From: CAZTTH01 sp964615975
GTDB lineage: Bacteria > Verrucomicrobiota > Lentisphaeria > JABSQK01 > JAJFLO01
Direction: 5' to 3'
NCBI GenBank assembly: GCA_964615975.1
Contig: CAZTTH010000014.1
Span: 15,568-79,567 of the forward strand
DNA length: 64,000 nucleotides
The position numbers and the translations under genes were made by a program. Below the pieces are notes generated by a model that saw nothing but the letters and a program-made list of their open reading frames with translations, was not told the origin of the DNA and made no database searches. Below are positions 28,010-36,646 of this stretch, piece after piece. Numbering within the stretch: the stretch's first letter is position 1; the number at the start of each line of letters is the position of its first letter.

Positions 28010-28460
28010 TGAACTGGCTTATCGGCATCGAATTTTCGCATCATTTCCACTTCTCAGAACATCAAGGTGATAGCCTTTCCGAGGAATTCCGCCTCAAGCC
28101 TCAGCTTCTGCAATTGCTTTTTAACAATTTCCTTTCCGCAAACCAAATATGACAAATGACCGAGCTATCCCTTCCCATTGTAATCCATCATTAAATTGCA
28201 AACTCCGATTTCGTTAAAAATAACAAGCGTTGGGAAAAAACAAAATCATATGATGTAAAGTGTTATACTGTCTATACCCGACAGGCCGATAGCTTCGGAA
28301 GCCCCTGCAATCAAACTGGAGCCAATAGGAGCGATGAGCAGGAGTACAGGTATTGGCCGCTAATACTCAAATTATTTATTGCCCGGCATGATATATGCAC
28401 GAAGAGGGTTTATTTTATTACAAAAGTTATTATAAAATACCCTGAAAATATCTCGATATC
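28010..28460. other. intergenic region between divergent genes
   Basis: 451 bases between the GNAT gene (minus) and the ATPase gene (plus), likely holding both promoters. A GC-richer patch at about 28275-28365 stands out from its AT-rich surroundings. On the minus strand it reads a hydrophobic 35-codon frame without a good start. No RNA gene or known element recognised. Confidence 0.35.
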
Positions 28461-29819
28461 ATGATTTTCCCCCGTTCAATTACCTCGACACTCCTGGAGT
28501 GGAGCAAGTCGACGCATCGCAAACCCCTGGTTATCAGGGGAGCGCGCCAGGTGGGCAAAACCGTTATCGTCAGGGAGTTTGCAGCATCATTCGATCACTA
28601 TATCGAAATGAATTTGGATATGATGCAAAATGCCGAACTATTTCGACGTGGATTGAATATTCGCGATTTGTTTCAGGCAATTTTATTGAAATCAGGGAAA
28701 ACATTCACCCCTGACACCAGGACAATCCTCTTTCTGGATGAAATCCAAAGTTGCCCGGAAGCGGTAGAGTGTTTGCGATATTTCCATGAAGATTTACCCG
28801 AGGTTTTCGTTATTGCCGCCGGCTCATTATTGGAGGTCGCTTTATACAACAGACATATCAGTTTTCCAGTGGGGCGGGTTGAGTATCGGTATTTGTATCC
28901 CCTGTCATTTAAAGAATACCTGATTGCCGCCGGGCTCGAAAGTGTGGTGTCAGCGTATGACCAACTGCCGTTTCCATCCTATGCCCATGAGGTAATGCTT
29001 GATCATTTTCATCGCTATACTTTGCTTGGCGGTATGCCTGAAATTGTTGCTGCCTACCTGGATAGGAAGGAAATTTCCGGATTGACTTCCATCTACAATT
29101 CACTGATGATTTCGTATCTTGACGATGTCGGAAAATACGCACGAAATCCAACGAATTCCATAATTCTACGTCACTGCATTCAAACGGCGCCGCTAATGGC
29201 GGCACAACGAATTACCTTTGCCGGTTTTGGCAACTCCGCTTATCGATCTCGTGAGGTCGGGGAGGCGCTGAAAACCCTTGAACAGGCAATGTTGCTCAAT
29301 TTGATTTACCCGGCAACAGGAGTTGATATTCCGATACTCCCGAATTTGAAGAAATCACCACGCTTGCAATTTGTCGATACCGGTTTGATTAATTACGCGG
29401 CGGGTCTGCAGGGGCATTATTTTCAACATCGGGATTTACATTCGTTTTATCGAGGCTTGATCGCCGAGCATATTGTTAATCAGGAATTGCTATCATTGTC
29501 CTTCGACCATAATCACAAACCATGTTTTTGGGTACGAGAAAAAAGCCAATCGAATGCGGAAGTCGATATTATCCTCCAGCATGAGAATTGGGTAATCCCG
29601 GTCGAAGTCAAATCCGGAAAAACCGGAACCCTCCGTTCACTCCACCAATTTGTCGATAGTTGCCCGCATCATTTTGCGATAAGACTCCATGCCGGAGAAT
29701 TCAAACTTGAACATTTAAGCACGCCAAAAGGAAAAAAATATCTCCTGCTCAATCTTCCCTACTTTCTCGCTGCCAAAATTCCTGATTACATCAGTTTTCT
29801 GATCTCGGAAAGCGCGTAA
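28461..29819 (+). CDS. AAA ATPase with DUF4143 C-terminal domain
   Basis: 452-residue ATPase of a widespread prokaryotic family of uncertain role. Seen: Walker A RGARQVGKT (about residues 26-34), Walker B ILFLDEIQ, sensor region FVIAAGSLLEVAL, and a C-terminal DUF4143 domain whose nuclease-like core reads NAEVDIIL ... VIPVEVKSG (the D-x(n)-E-x-K pattern of PD-(D/E)XK folds). Members are often single genes that move between genomes, and some lie beside toxin-antitoxin genes. No partner is evident here; a repeat follows it. Length and motifs look intact. Confidence 0.92.
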   Translation: MIFPRSITSTLLEWSKSTHRKPLVIRGARQVGKTVIVREFAASFDHYIEMNLDMMQNAELFRRGLNIRDLFQAILLKSGKTFTPDTRTILFLDEIQSCPEAVECLRYFHEDLPEVFVIAAGSLLEVALYNRHISFPVGRVEYRYLYPLSFKEYLIAAGLESVVSAYDQLPFPSYAHEVMLDHFHRYTLLGGMPEIVAAYLDRKEISGLTSIYNSLMISYLDDVGKYARNPTNSIILRHCIQTAPLMAAQRITFAGFGNSAYRSREVGEALKTLEQAMLLNLIYPATGVDIPILPNLKKSPRLQFVDTGLINYAAGLQGHYFQHRDLHSFYRGLIAEHIVNQELLSLSFDHNHKPCFWVREKSQSNAEVDIILQHENWVIPVEVKSGKTGTLRSLHQFVDSCPHHFAIRLHAGEFKLEHLSTPKGKKYLLLNLPYFLAAKIPDYISFLISESA

Positions 29820-29916
29820 CAGGATAAATTGTACAAAGAATCCATAACCATGGAGGGATTTTCCTGCCAACCTCTCATTGTCATCCTTCGTCCTCAATCG
29901 TTTCCAAACCCTTAAA

Positions 29917-30007
29917 ATCGTCCTCGTCGTCGTCCTTCGTGCTCGTTCTCGAGGCGTGCTTGCTGATTTCGAGGACGAAGGACGACGACGAGGACGAAAT
30001 CGAGGAC
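29917..30007. repeat. palindromic GAGGACGACGA repeat, copy 4 (best preserved)
   Basis: A perfect 23-bp inverted repeat: 29918-29940 pairs with 29975-29997 across a 34-base loop. The loop itself starts GCTCGTTCTCGAGG. The left 34 bases (29918-29951) are identical to copy 7 at 42422-42455. Lies between convergent genes. Confidence 0.88.
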
Positions 30008-30028
30008 GGGATAGTTCCACCGGTTCAA

Positions 30029-30259
30029 CTACTTCAAAATGAACCACCAGATTATGCTGGTAATAATCAAGACCAATAATGCAACGATGAGAAGTCGCAA
30101 GGGGATGGGATTCAAAGCACGTGGTGAATCGCTTTCCAGTCCATTTAAAAAGCGCTCCCAAACATGTTGGCGAAACAACCTGGATTTAGGAATTACTTTC
30201 ATACATCTGAAAAATAAGCGAATAACAATGAATAATACCCCGATCAATTGGGATTTCAT
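30029..30259 (-). CDS. small membrane protein at the end of the fused-transporter operon
   Basis: 76-residue protein with a hydrophobic N-terminal stretch (QLIGVLFIVIRLFF), a basic middle (KVIPKSRLFRQHVWERF) and a C-terminal membrane helix (LLIVALLVLIITSIIWWFIL) ending two residues later. Family not recognised. It starts with ATG 81 bases after the stop of the fused transporter on the same strand, so it is likely co-transcribed. Possible roles are transporter accessory or producer immunity protein; both are guesses from size and position. Confidence 0.55.
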   Translation of the reverse strand: MKSQLIGVLFIVIRLFFRCMKVIPKSRLFRQHVWERFLNGLESDSPRALNPIPLRLLIVALLVLIITSIIWWFILK

Positions 30260-30339
30260 GAATTAAAAGCATTTGGAATGTCATTCACTCTACTATCCAA
30301 TTTATCCCGGATGAATATAACTTCTCCAGCCCTCTTCTT

Positions 30340-33300
30340 TTATCCAACCAGCCGGCCATTCCTAAGACGATATACCTTATCGGCCTGATTGACAGTGCTT
30401 TCGCGGTGCGCCACGCAGATACAAGTGATTGACAAGCTTCTCAGTTTTGCAAACAGCCTAGCCTCCATGGCATTATCGAGTGCGCTTGTCGCTTCATCGA
30501 GAATGAGAAGTCGGGGACGACGTATCAGATGTCGAGCCATGATTAATCGCTGCTTCTGCCCGGTCGACAACGTTAACGATCCCGTGAAGGTGTTGATGCC
30601 GAGCGGCATCCGCTCGACATCAACCGCCAGTTCCACCAGATGAAGGACATCCCATATTTTGTCCACTGAATATGGCGTTCTCCCGGCAATATTATTCCGC
30701 ACGATTCCGTCCCATAAAGAATCTTCCTGCAATACTGAACCGATCTGGGATCTCAGGACATCCAAATTCCAGCGTTCCAAAGGAACGCCATCAAAATAAA
30801 TCCCGCCTGATTCCGCGGAGTAAAACCCCAGGATCAAACGCAACAGGGTCGATTTGCCGCTTCCCGAAGTCCCCTCGATAACCACAATCTGCCCTGGATC
30901 GATTTTGAGCGAAATATATTCCAGGACCGGCGCCGCATCTTTATTATAACGAAAGCCTACCTCTCGTAACTCAATCTCACCCCGCGGTGGACTGGTGTAA
31001 ATTTCCCCATTAGGTTCAATAGTTCTGGCGCCGCGAGTTTGGTTGTACTCATGATTGGAACGGTCATTTGCGGCGCCAATATTCATTTTTTTCGATGGCG
31101 ATATCAAATTCCGATTGCTGTTTAACCACACGGATTCACATGGTTGATTTAAGATCTCCTTGAGTCGCGATATTGATGGACGACATTGCATCGATTGTGA
31201 TATCATATTTGCAAACGATTGCGCTGCCATGATCAATCCCGTCAATGCCAAAGCGATTGCCATCATACGCGCGCTGTCGATTCCCGGCATTATGGTTGAT
31301 TGTGACAATATGACCACGGCCGCTAATCCAATCGCAGCAATTGGAATCCGGGTCTTCAAGCATACATCCAGTATGATTTCCGCGATCTGGGAATGCCACG
31401 AAGAACGACGTTGATTGGCAGCGTACCATTCCCATTTCTTGAATCCCGATTGTTCCGCGGCGGTCGACCGGAGTTTCCGCACACCTTGCAACAGGTTAAA
31501 CATAAATGCATTGCACAGCACGGTATGATCGAATCGTTTGACTTCGAGATGGTTGATCAACGTCGTAAAAATCACGCTGAACAAAACCTGGGCACTAACA
31601 AAGATCAAACCGAAAATGGCGATCCGAACATCGATCCATAAAAGAATGGCTGTAAATGGTATAAACGGCAAAGCGTTGATGAAATTTTCGGCAGTGCCAT
31701 CCAAATTGGAAAATAAAAGATTGATACTGCCGGCCTGTTGTCCCAATCTTTCCGCGCGTTTATGACGAATAAATGGTACCGGCAGTCGAACCACCCGATC
31801 CCAAATCATGGCAATCGCCGTATGCAGGCCCCGTCCAATCAAACGATGGCGGGTGATAATCTCTAAATACTGAAACATTCCCTGGCAGATGATCATCGAT
31901 ATTAATCCAAGTGTGAGAGTTCCTGTCATATTTGAATGTTGGGAACGAGAAAATAGTAGCATGGCTGCCGATGGCCAGGCCAGACTGCACCCGGCGATTA
32001 CCAATCCGGTTGCCAGACTGAGGAGGCCATCCCCAAGTCCACCGGAAAAAGCCATTTTCAGGAACTCGCCGATAGGCATGGATTGATCGGGACATCGCTG
32101 GTATAGCATATATGTAGTCGGTTTGAGTTTGGTTGCCATCGCCGGTGTGAGCGATTGTTCCTCATTGCAATGGGGATCGATTATCCGATAGCTGCCGGCA
32201 CATTCAGGCAGTAGCGCCACCGGTCTTTCATCATCTCCAAGGAATCCGATCAAGGCGCCACAATCATTCTCCCACCAATCTCGTTCAATCATGCGAATTC
32301 GGCGTACCAGTAAATGATGATGACTTGCCAATTGATAGATTCCAAGCTGACCGGTGTATATCGAATCTAGGCTCCGACTGTTGACTTTTAGTCCCATCGC
32401 TCTGGCGACACGAGAAAAAGCTCCAACCAGATTATGGCGCCCCGAATCGGATGATTCCGGCGCTTCCCGGGACATTGCATTGATTTCCTTGACGTTACTG
32501 ACGCCATCGCCTCCGGACTCTGCAATGATCATGCATGGTTTATTGTCAGAGAATCGATCGAGTTCGATCAGGCTATTGCAAATGCGACCGCCTTCCACAG
32601 TAACGATCCGGTCACATCGTTTTAAGGTCGCGTCACGATGGGAGATCAGGATGATCGTGCAGCCGCGTCGACGCATGTTCGTGATGATTTGTTTTTCCAA
32701 TTCGATTTCCAAAGCGTCATTCGCTTCATCGAGAATAACGATTTTCGGTTTACGAGTCAATGCCCGCGCGATTTCAAGACGCTGTTGTTGGCCGACGCTG
32801 AAATTAATGCCCCGCTCCGCCACCCAGCTATCCAACCCCTGACCACGTTGCATCACAACATCTTTCAAGCAGGCATCTCCGACAGCCTGCCAAAGATCTT
32901 CATCGGGGATATCTTCGTCCCACATGGTGAGATTCTCCCGGATGGTTCCGGAAAACAGAAATGGATTCTTGTCAATCAAACAAATCGTTGCGGCTAATTC
33001 TCCAGTTGGGATGGACGTGATCGGTTGACCTTCGATCCTTACGCTGCCGGACCAGGGGCGGTGCAGCCCTGCAATCAATCCGCCAATGGTTGATTTACCG
33101 CTTGCCGATGGCCCGGTTATCCCCAGTATTTCATCCTTGGAAATGGACAGGCTGAGGTTGGGTATGGTCGCTGAACGCTTATGAGAATAGCCAAAGGAAA
33201 TATTGTCAAGCGCCACGATCCCCATGTCGGGGTTCTCGCATTTCAAAACATCTCCGGATAAAGAGTTTTCTTCATCATTAACTCCTGACTCAGGATATTC

Positions 33301-34764
33301 ATATATGGATGGGGAGATTGCAAATTGTGAGGATTCCTGCAAGTGTTTATTCACCGTGGAGTTATCGTCTTTATCATAATCGAAAATATCATCCTGAGTC
33401 ATGATGTTATGGCGAAGTTGCTCGACTTTGCGATGAAGGCTGCCCAGTCCGGATAGATTGTCGAATATCCATATTGAGATCAGCCAAAGAGCAACGACAG
33501 AACCGATACTTAAGTCGCCCGAATTCCACAGACTGCCGCCAACCAACAAAACAACGACCAGATTGAATGAATGTAAACTGGTTTTAGCGATGGCTTCGAT
33601 CTGGTCGAATCGGAGTCGCTTGTGAAATCGAGATTGCGAGTAGGCATGGTTCCCGGTTATATCGGACAGAAACTCGACATCCATGCCGCCGGTTTTAAGG
33701 ACTTCGATCCGTTCGATCGTATCTGCCGCATAGCCGGTTAAATTCGAACCGGCGGCTTGCTTTGGGGAGATGATATCGGCGCGACGATTGGTCAAGGTAA
33801 CGATCGCTAGATTGATCAGGCTGACAAGGAAAATCAATCCGGTAATCAAGGAGGAATAATGAATACCGGCCAGCAGGGGGAAAAGGCAGGATGCGCCGGC
33901 AACGAAGGTGATGGTAATTGCGAGCACAAGATTAGAAAACGAATGACATGAATTGAGGATACTGTGCAGATACCCTGTCATGCGATAGGAAAAAAATGCG
34001 TAAGGAAGATGGATAAGATGATTAAGCAGGCGACTCTTCGTTTCCCCGGCCATGACGAATTCCAGCTTTGCCGCGGAAGTTTTTTCGTACCAGGTAAATA
34101 TCCAGCTCAATACCGCGAATCCGACCGCCAAAACCGCTGAATCCATGGTTTTTGCTGAATGGTCGGGGTTTATCAGTAAGTCGATGCAGGTTTGCAGTTG
34201 GAGAATGGCGAGGGTCAAAAATCCGGCGGCGGTAATACCGCTCATTCCTACTCGGATTAGCTGCCATTTAAATGGCGTCAGACGCTCTTTGAGTTGAGAT
34301 GCAAGAGCAGGATATATCCTGGTGTATGGATGATCCGGAAGGCCTGTGCCGACTAAAGCAATTCCAGTAAACTTGGTGTCGAATTCTTCGATCGACATTA
34401 ATTGTGGCCCGAAACACGGATCGTTCAGGCGCACCCAACGATCGTCAATTTCTTCAACAATGACGAAATGGTTGAAATACATATGAACAATGAGAGGCAG
34501 TCCTTTGGCGCTCAGCTTGTCGGGTTCACATCGAACTGCCTTGAGGTGAATGCCATACTTGCGCGCGGCTTTGATCAGGATGGTCGCGCTCGTTCCATCC
34601 CGTGATACCCCGGTCGCTTTTCTTAACTCTTCAAGAGGGACGTAGCGATTGTGATAGGCCAGAAGCATTGCTAATGCCGCGACCCCGCACTCCGTGGCCT
34701 GGGTTTGCTTAACAGTGGGAACATGCGTCGGGCAGGTGAAATAATTTTTCAGGTACGACCACAT
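30340..34764 (-). CDS. single-chain fusion of both NHLM ABC transporter subunits
   Basis: 1474-residue exporter combining two proteins that are separate at 19.8-25.1 kb. Order: C39 peptidase (Q20, C26, H99, D115 present); membrane domain 1 (about 165-450); ATPase 1 with Walker A GPSASGKST (551-559), a weakened signature FSVGQ (655-659), DEANDALE (679-686) instead of DEATSALD, H709; a linker region (about 740-900) homologous to the second NHLM subunit (DWWENDCGALIGFLGDD); membrane domain 2 (about 905-1190); ATPase 2 with GTSGSGKST (1298-1306), LSTGQ (1399-1403), DEATSALD (1423-1430), H1453. It lacks the 300-residue N-terminal cNMP-like part. The precursor gene lies upstream on the same strand. 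The peptidase looks active; the degenerate ATPase 1 suggests asymmetric ATP sites. Confidence 0.92.
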   Translation of the reverse strand: MWSYLKNYFTCPTHVPTVKQTQATECGVAALAMLLAYHNRYVPLEELRKATGVSRDGTSATILIKAARKYGIHLKAVRCEPDKLSAKGLPLIVHMYFNHFVIVEEIDDRWVRLNDPCFGPQLMSIEEFDTKFTGIALVGTGLPDHPYTRIYPALASQLKERLTPFKWQLIRVGMSGITAAGFLTLAILQLQTCIDLLINPDHSAKTMDSAVLAVGFAVLSWIFTWYEKTSAAKLEFVMAGETKSRLLNHLIHLPYAFFSYRMTGYLHSILNSCHSFSNLVLAITITFVAGASCLFPLLAGIHYSSLITGLIFLVSLINLAIVTLTNRRADIISPKQAAGSNLTGYAADTIERIEVLKTGGMDVEFLSDITGNHAYSQSRFHKRLRFDQIEAIAKTSLHSFNLVVVLLVGGSLWNSGDLSIGSVVALWLISIWIFDNLSGLGSLHRKVEQLRHNIMTQDDIFDYDKDDNSTVNKHLQESSQFAISPSIYEYPESGVNDEENSLSGDVLKCENPDMGIVALDNISFGYSHKRSATIPNLSLSISKDEILGITGPSASGKSTIGGLIAGLHRPWSGSVRIEGQPITSIPTGELAATICLIDKNPFLFSGTIRENLTMWDEDIPDEDLWQAVGDACLKDVVMQRGQGLDSWVAERGINFSVGQQQRLEIARALTRKPKIVILDEANDALEIELEKQIITNMRRRGCTIILISHRDATLKRCDRIVTVEGGRICNSLIELDRFSDNKPCMIIAESGGDGVSNVKEINAMSREAPESSDSGRHNLVGAFSRVARAMGLKVNSRSLDSIYTGQLGIYQLASHHHLLVRRIRMIERDWWENDCGALIGFLGDDERPVALLPECAGSYRIIDPHCNEEQSLTPAMATKLKPTTYMLYQRCPDQSMPIGEFLKMAFSGGLGDGLLSLATGLVIAGCSLAWPSAAMLLFSRSQHSNMTGTLTLGLISMIICQGMFQYLEIITRHRLIGRGLHTAIAMIWDRVVRLPVPFIRHKRAERLGQQAGSINLLFSNLDGTAENFINALPFIPFTAILLWIDVRIAIFGLIFVSAQVLFSVIFTTLINHLEVKRFDHTVLCNAFMFNLLQGVRKLRSTAAEQSGFKKWEWYAANQRRSSWHSQIAEIILDVCLKTRIPIAAIGLAAVVILSQSTIMPGIDSARMMAIALALTGLIMAAQSFANMISQSMQCRPSISRLKEILNQPCESVWLNSNRNLISPSKKMNIGAANDRSNHEYNQTRGARTIEPNGEIYTSPPRGEIELREVGFRYNKDAAPVLEYISLKIDPGQIVVIEGTSGSGKSTLLRLILGFYSAESGGIYFDGVPLERWNLDVLRSQIGSVLQEDSLWDGIVRNNIAGRTPYSVDKIWDVLHLVELAVDVERMPLGINTFTGSLTLSTGQKQRLIMARHLIRRPRLLILDEATSALDNAMEARLFAKLRSLSITCICVAHRESTVNQADKVYRLRNGRLVG

Positions 34765-34830
34765 GGTGGGTAAGATATGGGCGATTATACAATAACATAG
34801 ATGTCATTGTTGGATTTCGATTTATCCGAA

Positions 34831-34912
34831 TCGTCCTTGTCGTCGTCCCTCGTCCTTCGTCCCCGTGCTCGATGATTTCCTTTCGAATTCCGAGGACGAC
34901 GATGAGGACGAG
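34831..34912. repeat. palindromic GAGGACGACGA repeat, copy 5
   Basis: Arms 34831-34872 (TCGTCCTTGTCGTCGTCCCTCG...) and 34891-34912 (CGAGGACGACGATGAGGACGA). Lies between the precursor gene and the fused transporter, about 70 bases before the transporter ATG, so it would be in the transporter mRNA leader if both are co-transcribed. Confidence 0.75.
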
Positions 34913-35634
34913 TTCGAATCGGATCGCACGAGCCATCATTGGCAATCGATAGTGCTTGATATAACGCTTTCATGCACAATCCCAACGGGATTGCGGCTTA
35001 TAGTTCATGGTTGGTTATACTGCCGAGTAGAACCAACCATGGGAGACAAGAAATATCCAAATAACCAACCCTGAATGGGGTGTGGCGGATTGGCGAATCC
35101 ACCGAAATTATGGCCGCAACCCCGATGGGGTTTGCGAATGTTTTATTTCATTAACTCGGAGTTGTCGATTCACTCCAACTCTGGGCTTGAGGCCATTACC
35201 CCCATGGGGTAAATTTTGCCAAAACAAAAAAGTGAGACGTTTGTTGAAAATGAAAATCATGACAATTCATGGTAATGAATATATCCTCGAACTCGATGAT
35301 TAAGGACGACGACGAGAACGATATGAAGCAGAACAATAAATCAAGAATCGCCGCAACTGCACCTGGCTCGATCGGCATACTTTGATTTATCCCATTGGTC
35401 TTTAATTCAGGACAAATATAACCTGAACTGAAAATTCGAAACCAGGATGATTATCGAAAGAATCATGTATATCAGCAGATAATAATACTTGAATATCAAA
35501 TCCGCGCTTTCTCTGATTCTCAATCAGTTTCCCCGTCTCTCATGTTCAGTACGAGGAAAAGAATAGCGTTCGATAGTCGTCTCTGATATAAACAAGTATT
35601 CGCATGTAAAAAGCTTTATCTAATTACATATCAA
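34913..35634. other. repeat-filled region between precursor and fused transporter
   Basis: About 720 bases with no gene. It holds the mosaic palindromes (34977-35211), a half copy of the GAGGACGACGA repeat (AAGGACGACGACGAG..., 35302-35322) and then an AT-rich stretch to the precursor stop. Short frames here are by-products of the repeats. Confidence 0.5.
34977..35211. repeat. mosaic of short GC-capped palindromes, copy 2
   Basis: A string of hairpins: CAATCCCaacGGGATTG (34977-34993), a perfect 10-bp stem ATGGTTGGTT/AACCAACCAT (35007-35016 with 35031-35040), AACCCCgatGGGGTT (35118-35132) and TACCCCcatGGGGTA (35197-35211). Three share the NCCC(C)-three bases-GGG(G)N design seen in the other mosaics. 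Confidence 0.75.
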
Positions 35635-35931
35635 CTATGAATTAGGGTGTTTTGCAGTAGGAGTAACATTTACTGTTCCACCAGCGACCATGTCGAGTTC
35701 TATGTCCGACAACTCAAAATCATCCGAGGGCAACGGTGCCGGCAGCACGATATACCGTTTGGTTGGCGTTTCCTCGAGAACGGTGATGTCGACGGAATCT
35801 TCTATTTTGATCTTCAATTCCTTCTCGATTGCGGCTTTGGGATTGGCCAGCAATTCCTGTTTGAAAGTCTCGTCACCGTGGGCTTTGGCAACCAACTTTT
35901 CGACAATTTCACTTCTTTTATCGATGGACAT
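35635..35931 (-). CDS. NHLP leader-type exported peptide precursor
   Basis: 98-residue ribosomal peptide precursor. Residues 1-80 match the nitrile-hydratase-like leader (NHLP) domain: VEKLVAKAHGDETFKQELL, NPKAAIEKEL, and TPTKRYIVLPAPL. The leader ends in ELSDIELDMVAGG, a double-Gly site for a C39 peptidase, leaving a 13-residue core TVNVTPTAKHPNS (three Thr, one Ser, no Cys). AAGGAG precedes the ATG at good distance. The two C39 transporters in the window are the obvious processing/export machines; the fused one is next on this strand. No LanM, YcaO or cyclodehydratase gene is in the island, so the peptide may be unmodified or modified in trans. Confidence 0.9.
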   Translation of the reverse strand: MSIDKRSEIVEKLVAKAHGDETFKQELLANPKAAIEKELKIKIEDSVDITVLEETPTKRYIVLPAPLPSDDFELSDIELDMVAGGTVNVTPTAKHPNS

Positions 35932-36646
35932 GATCGTTTCTCCTTGTTTGTTTGTTAATGATTCAATATTGTGAATCTATGAAAATATAATCGGGAATCG
36001 ACGATAAAACGAACCGCAAAACAACTGTCTTCGATTGCCGAATTGAAAGTGGTGTATCAACACCAATGCAAGGCAGGAATAGGGTGTGTGATTCCAGTCA
36101 AAATCATCCACAATCTCAAATCTGACATTTAACACCTAACAATATGTAATTCCTGCCAAACTTTCTAAAATATGAGAAGGTAAGGAAATTCAATGAAAAG
36201 GCAATTCGTTTCAATGAACTTTCATGTGATTTCTCCCCTGTGGATCGTATGTGTCGGGTACAGCATGGCAATTTAATGACTTGAATATAATCTGAAGATT
36301 CACCCGTCATCGTCCTCGGTCTCGATCAATACCAGTCGATTTCGCGGACGAGGGACGACGATGAATTTGTTCTATTTGAGAATTTATTAGAATTTCGAAA
36401 TTCGGATTTCATTCAGTATCGTGGGCTAACTTCGATGGTCACTGGCGGGACATACTTGGCTAGCGGATAAAAAAATCTGAATTTGTCAGACAATCAAGTT
36501 GTGATGGTCGCATACGACAGTAAATTGCACCAATTTGATTTCCAATTGCAATTGGTCATCGTTATCGATGAAATAATTCTTTATTTCACATCTGATATTC
36601 GGTAACGACGACAAAAGGCGAGAATTAACTTACAGGACGTCCGGAT
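35932..36646. other. intergenic region between divergent precursor and exoprotein genes
   Basis: 715 bases, AT-rich, with divergent genes on both sides, so promoters of the precursor and of the two-partner operon should be here. One GAGGACGACGA palindrome lies at 36305-36364. I looked for a second precursor with a Gly-Gly motif and found none. Confidence 0.45.
36305..36364. repeat. palindromic GAGGACGACGA repeat, copy 6
   Basis: Shorter, diverged copy: arms CGTCATCGTCCTCGGTCTCGAT (36305-36326) and ATTTCGCGGACGAGGGACGACGATGA (36339-36364) around a 12-base loop. Confidence 0.65.
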
